Positions 56,251-64,000 of a stretch of 64,000 nucleotides of DNA are shown one piece after another. Made by a program: the position numbers and the translations under genes. Positions within the stretch are counted from its first letter, which is position 1, and each line of letters starts with the position of its first letter. The stretch covers positions 1-64,000 of the forward strand of contig NZ_JAEMVA010000005.1 in NCBI RefSeq assembly GCF_029215955.1, given 5' to 3'. Below the pieces are notes generated by a model, which worked only from the letters and a program-made list of their open reading frames with translations, searched no databases and was not told where the DNA came from. The DNA comes from Sulfurimonas sp. SAG-AH-194-I05 (GTDB lineage: Bacteria > Campylobacterota > Campylobacteria > Campylobacterales > Sulfurimonadaceae).

Positions 56251-57066
56251 TTAGTCCATTTTCATAGACAAATCTATCCAATTTGCTTGGTGAATTAAAG
56301 AACCACTACTAATAGCATCAACGCCTGACTTTGCATAAGATTCTATAGTTTCTAAAGAGATATTTCCACTTGCTTCGAGAAGTACATGTGGAAAACTATC
56401 GTTTCTATACTTTACAATTTCTTTAATTTGAGTAGGTGTCATATTGTCACACATTACAATATCACTTCCACATGCCATAGCTTCACATGCTACTTCAAAT
56501 GTTTCTGCTTCTACTTCTATTTTAGCAGTAAAAGGAATTTGGGTACGTGCTTTGATTATATAAGTTTTTAAATCTTTAATCGTTTTTAAATGCGTGTCTT
56601 TAATCATCAAAGCATCATCCAAACCCATCCTATGGTTTACAGCTCCTCCACATCGCGCTGCATATTTTTCAAATACACGCAAGAGTGGTCTTGTTTTCCT
56701 AGTATCAAGTAACTTTACATCATACGATTGAATTAAAGTCACATATTTATTTGTAAGTGTAGCAATTGAACTTGCATGAAGCAGAATATTTAAAAGAGTT
56801 CTTTCAACTTTTAATACAGTGTGCGAGTCACCTTTTATTACAGCTAAAATATCACCTTTTACAAAACTATCAGTATCATTTTTATTCCATATAATCTTAA
56901 AGGGCTCTATTTTTGCCAAAGTATTTATATACTTCACTCCAGCTACTATTCCATCACTTTTAGCAATGATTTTTGCCGAACATAAAACACTCTCTTCAAC
57001 TAAAGCATATAAATCACCACGACCTACATCTTGGGATAAACTTTCTTTAACAAAACCTTCTATCAT
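56251..57066 (-). CDS. nadC: Nicotinate-nucleotide pyrophosphorylase
   Basis: About 271 residues from the ATG at 57066, which overlaps the nadA stop (ATGA); an upstream in-frame ATG lies inside nadA. DTRKTRPLLRVFEKYAARCGG and NHRMGLDDALMIKDTH are the quinolinate and PRPP site. It converts quinolinate to nicotinate mononucleotide in de novo NAD synthesis. Forms an operon with nadA. Confidence 0.96.
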   Translation of the reverse strand: MIEGFVKESLSQDVGRGDLYALVEESVLCSAKIIAKSDGIVAGVKYINTLAKIEPFKIIWNKNDTDSFVKGDILAVIKGDSHTVLKVERTLLNILLHASSIATLTNKYVTLIQSYDVKLLDTRKTRPLLRVFEKYAARCGGAVNHRMGLDDALMIKDTHLKTIKDLKTYIIKARTQIPFTAKIEVEAETFEVACEAMACGSDIVMCDNMTPTQIKEIVKYRNDSFPHVLLEASGNISLETIESYAKSGVDAISSGSLIHQANWIDLSMKMD

Positions 57067-58061
57067 AGTGCCAACATTCTCTCTAAAGCAATTTTTGCCC
57101 ATTTTTGTGTTTTTTCATCAACAAAAATTTCATTTATTGGTGCACCATCATCTATAGCTTTTAGTGTCACGTAAACATCTTCTAATGTTGTTTCATTCAT
57201 AGTTGGACATTCCGGTTTCGTAGAAGAAAGCACATAAGTATTGGTAGGTCGTAAACGATTTACCATATTGAACTCAGTGCCAACTGCAACTTTTTGTTCT
57301 GCTGGCAACGCTTGAATGTATTGAATGAGTTGCGAAGTAGAACCTACAAAATCAGAAGCATCACAAATACTAGGATCGCATTCAGGATGCACAGCTATTA
57401 AAATACCTGGAAATTTTTTACGATAAAAAGCAATATCGTCCAATGTAAAAAGTTGGTGAACAGAACAAAAACCATCATAACAAATAATATCAACATCATT
57501 TGGATTACCCTCTTCTCCTATAACCATAGACTTCAAACCCATCTGATTTGCAATATTTTGCCCCAAACATCTATCAGGAACAAAAAGAATTTTCTTCCCA
57601 ACTTTAAGTGCATCTGCGATAATATGCTTAGCATTCGAACTTGTACAAACTAAACCACCAAGTTCACCAACCTTTGCTTTAACGTCGGCGTTTGAGTTAA
57701 TGTATGTAATAGGTAAAATATTTTCTTTACTTATTCCATGTTTTTCCATAAAAGCGATAGATTCATCAAAATAAATACCATCAATCATCTTAGCCATGGC
57801 ACAACATGCAAGTTTAGGCATAACAACACGTTTATGAGGAGACAATACTTTTACACTTTGTCCCATAAAAGCAACGCCACAAAAGAGAACAAACTTCGAG
57901 TCATCATCTCTTGTTCGTATTGCTAACTCTAATGAGTCTCCTGTTATATCACCAATATCAAAAACTTCATCACGCTGGTAAAAGTGCGCAACAACCGTCA
58001 CATCTAATTTTGATTTTAGTTCATCGATTTTTTGTTTTAATTCTTCGTTTGTGTATTGCAA
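57063..58061 (-). CDS. nadA: Quinolinate synthase
   Basis: 332 residues. [4Fe-4S] enzyme that makes quinolinate from iminoaspartate and dihydroxyacetone phosphate. Motifs are VVAHFYQRDEV, the cysteine in LVCTSSNAKH, HPECDPSICDASDFVGSTSQ and KPECPTMNETTLEDV, supplying the cluster cysteines. The start codon is TTG at 58061 with AGGG upstream. Confidence 0.96.
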   Translation of the reverse strand: MQYTNEELKQKIDELKSKLDVTVVAHFYQRDEVFDIGDITGDSLELAIRTRDDDSKFVLFCGVAFMGQSVKVLSPHKRVVMPKLACCAMAKMIDGIYFDESIAFMEKHGISKENILPITYINSNADVKAKVGELGGLVCTSSNAKHIIADALKVGKKILFVPDRCLGQNIANQMGLKSMVIGEEGNPNDVDIICYDGFCSVHQLFTLDDIAFYRKKFPGILIAVHPECDPSICDASDFVGSTSQLIQYIQALPAEQKVAVGTEFNMVNRLRPTNTYVLSSTKPECPTMNETTLEDVYVTLKAIDDGAPINEIFVDEKTQKWAKIALERMLAL

Positions 58062-58137
58062 AAAAGTACCCTAAAAATATATTTTTATCATTATATCAAA
58101 AAAATATTTATGGTCTCTTAGGTATAAAAAGTAGTAG

Positions 58138-58401
58138 TTATTTTGTATGTTTAGTGTAGATTTTCTCGAGTAGTTTTGTTTGTTTTTTTGCTTCGTTAAG
58201 TCTTTGTTTATTCACAGCAAATGCGTCAAGTCCTAAGATCAAAAAAAGTGAAATGAAAAGGTACGTTGTTGTTGCAAAAAATGCTATCGCAATACCTAAT
58301 ACTGCAAAAAGTTTAAAAGTTATAAGAGCACCAAAAAAGACTATTGCCCATGATGCCCCAAGCAAGAAACTAAGTATTCTGTTAAATTTATTTTCTTGCA
58401 T
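58138..58401 (-). CDS. Small two-helix membrane protein after atpB
   Basis: 87 residues: LLGASWAIVFFGALITFKLFA and a second helix (AFFATTTYLFISLFLILGL), then a basic tail (NKQRLNEAKKQTKLLEKIY). No family recognised. 16 nt downstream of atpB, so it may serve the ATP synthase membrane part; there is no direct evidence. Confidence 0.75.
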   Translation of the reverse strand: MQENKFNRILSFLLGASWAIVFFGALITFKLFAVLGIAIAFFATTTYLFISLFLILGLDAFAVNKQRLNEAKKQTKLLEKIYTKHTK

Positions 58402-58417
58402 GTGGAAATTCGTTGGT

Positions 58418-59113
58418 CTAGTGATCTTCCATCACTACTGCAGAACCTAAGTATACAGTTGTTAGCATCATAAAAATGAATGCTTGAAGAAAAGCCATAA
58501 ATGTTAATAAAGCAAATGGAATCATTGGTAAAAACCAAGGAGCTAACATTAAAATAACCATTAAAAACATATCATCACCTTTTACATTTCCAAATAAACG
58601 GAAAGACAAAGAAACAAGACGAGAAAAATGAGAAACGATTTCAATTGGAAACATTAACCAATATAACCACCAAACTGGACCTAAAAAGTGTTTGAAGTAT
58701 TTAACAACACCTTGACGACGAATGCCTTCAAAGTTATAGTATACAAAAACAACAAGTGCTAAAGTGAGAGCAAACTCTAAAAATGCAGTTGGAGCTTCAA
58801 AACCTGGAATAACACCGATTAAGTTAGCAATGGCTACAAAAATACCGATTGTTGCTACTAAAGGAAGGTAACGACGTGCATTTTCCTTCCCCATAACATC
58901 AATACCCATTTGAAGAACACCACCGATGTAAGCTTCCATAAGGTTTTGCGTTCCAGTGGGAACAAGTTTAAGGTTTGACATTGCAGTTCTAACAATTAGT
59001 AAAGCAATACCAGCAGATAATAACATATGGGTAACATATATAATGATTTTGTGTGTTTCATGACTCATGTCATGTGGTAAAAAATAACCTACAAAAGTAA
59101 ATAATTCAGGCAT
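58418..59113 (-). CDS. atpB: ATP synthase F0 subunit a
   Basis: 231 residues, about five or six membrane helices. The essential arginine is in VSLSFRLFGN; NLIGVIPGFEAPTAF and QAFIFMMLTTVYL are conserved. It forms the proton half-channels next to the c-ring. GAGAGAGGGAG precedes the ATG. In Campylobacterota atpB is separate from the main atp operon, as here. Confidence 0.97.
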   Translation of the reverse strand: MPELFTFVGYFLPHDMSHETHKIIIYVTHMLLSAGIALLIVRTAMSNLKLVPTGTQNLMEAYIGGVLQMGIDVMGKENARRYLPLVATIGIFVAIANLIGVIPGFEAPTAFLEFALTLALVVFVYYNFEGIRRQGVVKYFKHFLGPVWWLYWLMFPIEIVSHFSRLVSLSFRLFGNVKGDDMFLMVILMLAPWFLPMIPFALLTFMAFLQAFIFMMLTTVYLGSAVVMEDH

Positions 59114-59179
59114 TAAAGCACTCCCTCTCTCAAAATAAATTACGTGATTATAGTCAAAATTGCTTTAAGGTATTATTAT

Positions 59180-60226
59180 TTACTTCTTTTTTTCTTTAAT
59201 TTTCTTAGCTTTGAGGTTTCTATTGGCAATATTTTCTAAAAATACTGTTGCATAGGAACCTTTTGGAAGCGTAAAGGCAATACTATACACACCAAAGTCT
59301 TTATTATACTTTGCCTCAATATCTTTTGGAAAAATAATTGCTGGACGTCGTAAGCCTTTTTCGTAAAGAAACTCATCATCATATTTTTCTTCTATTTTTC
59401 TTGCTTCACCACGAGCACGATAAACATCTCTACCACATAAAAGACCAGTAGGAGTCACCTTAGCATCTTCAAAATCCTTTTGGGGTAGTTTTTTTGGTGT
59501 AAAAAGCTTTCCATCATCTGTTGTTTGAAAAATATCACCTTCTAAAAGCAGATACTTTCCATTATTTTTTTCTCGACTTAAAAGAACCCTTTCTTTAAGC
59601 CAGTCATTAAAAAAGACAGACTGATAAATAGAAATTAAAAACCTTTTTAATTTAGAATCTTCTATAAAGTCTTCTCCAGCTATCATAGCCTTTGCTTGTT
59701 CTATCGAGTCTTCATTTCTACCAAATCTTTGATACCCAAAATAATTAGGGAGACCTTGCTTTTGTGCTTTTCGTGAGAGTTTGTCAATACGTCCAGCTTC
59801 TATATCGTTTACTCCATAAAGTTTAATATGAAAACGATTACCATTTAAATCCCCCATACGAATTGAATGATTATGTTTATGTGTACCAATTACACGAATC
59901 TGTTTATGTCTAAACTTCTTGAGTAGTTTTTCATACTTTACCTCAACAGAAATATACTGTGTTGTTGTTGCATGTTTATCTTTGAGTCCTGCGTAGCCTA
60001 TTTTTTCTGCTGGAATATTTAAAAATTTTGCAAAAACAGCTATCATATCCCATGTAGTCATTTCAACTTTTTTTATATGAAGGATTAAATAATTGCCCTT
60101 ATTTTTTTTATACTCTACATGTGGAATTTCATCAACAATAAAATCTTTTTCATTTTGTTCAAACTCAAATTCCATACGCTCGCCATCTTGGAGGTATTCT
60201 CTTTTCATTACGTAATCTCTAGCCAT
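59180..60226 (-). CDS. truD: tRNA pseudouridine(13) synthase TruD
   Basis: 348 residues. Catalytic aspartate in GYAGLKDKHATTTQYISV; NRFHIKLYGV and QGLPNYFGYQRFG are family marks. It makes pseudouridine 13 in tRNA-Glu. The insertion (TRUD) domain is short, as in related bacteria. It follows ribF by 12 nt. Confidence 0.96.
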   Translation of the reverse strand: MARDYVMKREYLQDGERMEFEFEQNEKDFIVDEIPHVEYKKNKGNYLILHIKKVEMTTWDMIAVFAKFLNIPAEKIGYAGLKDKHATTTQYISVEVKYEKLLKKFRHKQIRVIGTHKHNHSIRMGDLNGNRFHIKLYGVNDIEAGRIDKLSRKAQKQGLPNYFGYQRFGRNEDSIEQAKAMIAGEDFIEDSKLKRFLISIYQSVFFNDWLKERVLLSREKNNGKYLLLEGDIFQTTDDGKLFTPKKLPQKDFEDAKVTPTGLLCGRDVYRARGEARKIEEKYDDEFLYEKGLRRPAIIFPKDIEAKYNKDFGVYSIAFTLPKGSYATVFLENIANRNLKAKKIKEKKK

Positions 60227-60238
60227 TTTTATCTCTTT

Positions 60239-61069
60239 TTATAATTGAAGAAGTTTTAATTCTTTACTCGCTATTGCGATATCTTTTTTAATTTCTTTTT
60301 TCAGTGTATCTAAAGTATCAAATTTTTGATTGTTTCGAATAAAGGAAACAAAGCTAATCGCTGCTTTAGTATCACAAACTACTTCACCATCTAAAATATG
60401 CGACTCTATAGCAAAACTTCCATCCGTTGTTTCACGGTGTCCTACAAATGAAACAGAAGGATGGTAATGTTCTTCATCATCTATACGTGTAAGTGTTGCA
60501 TATACACCCTCTTTAGGAATTAAATACCCTTGGGTCTCAATATTTATAGTTGCAACTAACTCCTTTTTTCCTATACCCTGCCCCGAGATATGTATTCCCT
60601 TTATAGTATAGTTATGTGCTAAAAAGGAATTAGCACCTTTTATGTCACCAATAGTCAATTTTTGACGAATCTTATGTGAATGTATGGAATCCCCATGTTG
60701 AGACACTTCTTCTACAACAACTACTTCACCATCAAATATTTCTCTTAGATCATTAAAAGAACATTTTCTATTTTTTCCAAAATGAAAGTCATAACCAACA
60801 ACTATTTTTTCTAGTTTTGGGAATTTCTCATTTAAAAGCTTAATAAAACCTTTCCCATCCAGCTGGCGAATACTATCTAGTTCAAAGTATTCTATGGGGT
60901 GCGAAGAAAAATTCTCACGTTCACGCTTTGGTGTTAAGTTTGCATACCCTGTTTCTATAACAACAATACAACCATTTACACCAAGTCGTGAAAAAAGCTG
61001 TTGGTGTCCTACATGCATTCCATCAAAACCACCGATTGCTATAGCTGTTACATTATTTAAGTTTTTCAA
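60239..61069 (-). CDS. ribF: Bifunctional riboflavin kinase/FAD synthetase
   Basis: 276 residues. Nucleotidyl-transferase GGFDGMHVGHQQLF and VVGYDFHFGKNRKC; the kinase half is marked by HISGQGIGKKELVATINIE and LIPKEGVYAT. It makes FMN and FAD. The start codon is TTG at 61069, with AAAGG about 10 nt upstream. 12 nt after the higA stop. Confidence 0.92.
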   Translation of the reverse strand: MKNLNNVTAIAIGGFDGMHVGHQQLFSRLGVNGCIVVIETGYANLTPKRERENFSSHPIEYFELDSIRQLDGKGFIKLLNEKFPKLEKIVVGYDFHFGKNRKCSFNDLREIFDGEVVVVEEVSQHGDSIHSHKIRQKLTIGDIKGANSFLAHNYTIKGIHISGQGIGKKELVATINIETQGYLIPKEGVYATLTRIDDEEHYHPSVSFVGHRETTDGSFAIESHILDGEVVCDTKAAISFVSFIRNNQKFDTLDTLKKEIKKDIAIASKELKLLQL

Positions 61070-61081
61070 TCTATTTTACCT

Positions 61082-61375
61082 TTATGCAACATAATGTTCA
61101 ATATTTTCAATATTTTTTTTCTCTTTCTCATATGTTTTATATAAATCATATGCATTTTGAAGATTCATCCAGAACTGTGGAGTCGTTCCAAAATATTCTG
61201 CTAATTTTAAAGCCATTAAAGATGTTATACCTCTTTTTTCATTATAAAGCTCACTTAATGTTTTAATACCCACATGTAAGTCTTCAGAAAGTCGTGCCTG
61301 TGTTAACTGTAATGGTGTAGCAAACTCTTCACGTAAAATGATTCCAGGATGAGTACTTGGTCTTATTAATTGCAT
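61082..61375 (-). CDS. higA: HigA-type antitoxin (XRE family)
   Basis: 97 residues. STHPGIILREEFATPLQLTQARLSEDLHV is the HigA opening followed by a helix-turn-helix with LMALKLAEYFGTTPQFWMNLQ. AAAGGAGA is just upstream of the ATG. It binds and neutralises HigB and represses the pair's promoter; it comes second, as in all higBA modules. Confidence 0.93.
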   Translation of the reverse strand: MQLIRPSTHPGIILREEFATPLQLTQARLSEDLHVGIKTLSELYNEKRGITSLMALKLAEYFGTTPQFWMNLQNAYDLYKTYEKEKKNIENIEHYVA

Positions 61376-61387
61376 ACTAATCTCCTT

Positions 61388-61672
61388 TTATTTATGATAA
61401 TCGTCAATATAAACATCATAAGCATTTGAACTCTCAAACTTAAAAACAATTCGAAACTGTTCGTTTATTCTGATACTACAAAAACCTTTTAAATTACCCT
61501 TTAAATATTCAAAGCGATTCGAAGGTGGTACTCTTAAGTCAGACTCACTATATGAAGCTTCGAGCATATCAAGCTTCCGTTTTCCAACATTATTTACAGC
61601 TTGAGAAAATTTCTTTTGATTTATACCATTAAAAAGTTGTTCTGTGTACTTGCATTTAAAAGATTTTATCAT
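61388..61672 (-). CDS. higB: HigB-type ribosome-dependent mRNA interferase toxin
   Basis: 94 residues, RelE-like. MIKSFKCKYTEQLFNG, SDLRVPPSNRFEYLKGNL and SIRINEQFRIVFKF are the HigB signatures, ending in YDVYIDDYHK. It cuts mRNA on the ribosome. The ATG at 61672 lies only 6 nt from the -10 box, so the mRNA seems to be leaderless. 12 nt before higA. Confidence 0.93.
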   Translation of the reverse strand: MIKSFKCKYTEQLFNGINQKKFSQAVNNVGKRKLDMLEASYSESDLRVPPSNRFEYLKGNLKGFCSIRINEQFRIVFKFESSNAYDVYIDDYHK

Positions 61673-61678
61673 ATTGCT

Positions 61679-61707
61679 ATATTATCACAATACGATAAGT
61701 TAGTCAA
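61679..61707 (-). promoter_or_regulatory. higBA promoter with operator-like repeat
   Basis: TTGACT (61702-61707), a 17-bp spacer and TAATAT (61679-61684). An inverted repeat TTATC...GATAA (61682-61698) overlaps the -10 and spacer, a likely HigA operator. The expected transcription start falls on or next to the higB ATG. Confidence 0.65.
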
Positions 61708-61708
61708 T

Positions 61709-64000
<2,292 letters not shown>

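Overview
The window is AT-rich bacterial DNA with almost continuous, tightly packed coding sequence. Its content points to the Campylobacterota, most likely a Sulfurimonas-like marine or sulfidic-habitat organism. The signs are a HugZ-type haem protein, CheV, FlhX beside a FliK-like gene, a Na+-pumping oxaloacetate decarboxylase, GatC together with a tRNA-Gln that starts with a U1-A72 pair, the block nadA-nadC-flhB...lpxC-tsaB-thrB-ylxR-infB-rbfA-rimP-ribD-menG, and many TTG start codons. The genus is inferred from this content; no database was searched.

Layout. 1-2087: a small minus-strand operon (yggS, a PH-domain protein, a membrane protein) and a BrnT/CopG-type toxin-antitoxin pair with a consensus promoter. 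2088-3268: a decayed patch holding the 3' part of an IS4-type transposase flanked by two minus-strand gene fragments. 3269-7818: dapA, an enoyl-ACP-reductase-like SDR, pgsA and rseP, interrupted by a plus-strand methyltransferase with a coupled micro-protein, then tRNA-Gln and tRNA-fMet. 7930-13145: a HugZ-like protein, FliK-like/FlhX and polA. 13158-24109: one long minus-strand signalling operon. 24197-36350: a REC-PAS-EAL protein, a tyrosine recombinase, a BamB/YfgM-like pair, gatC-yffB-like-pilT, and an odd string of HlyD-like, molybdopterin oxidoreductase, argD, TolC-like and MidA genes. 36462-44749: cheV, oadGAB, small membrane proteins and htpG. 44751-59113: the large housekeeping cluster ending upstream at atpB. 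59180-64000: truD, ribF, higBA, tlyA and the 3' part of ligA.

The most interesting region is 13158-24109. A porin and a periplasmic solute-binding protein are followed by a 1207-residue receptor that joins a second solute-binding domain to PAS domains and a SpoIIE-type PP2C phosphatase. Next come a CheY-like receiver, a SiaB-type kinase, two SiaC (DUF1987) phosphoproteins, an HD-GYP protein with a coiled-coil N-terminus, a helical protein, an unrecognised 483-residue protein and an HDOD protein. This looks like a SiaABC partner-switch whose output is probably a c-di-GMP phosphodiesterase rather than the diguanylate cyclase SiaD. Its promoter contains a (TTAAG)n repeat directly upstream of a TATAAT box. 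One of its genes ends at an A9 tract beyond which the shifted frame stays open for about 34 codons. Both are candidate contingency (phase-variation) loci.

Other points: a DHH-family protein has lost its DHH and GGGH motifs; the brnT promoter has an inverted repeat filling its spacer; higB is probably translated from a leaderless mRNA; and three membrane micro-proteins of 33-54 residues are present. No CRISPR array, rRNA or intact mobile element was seen.
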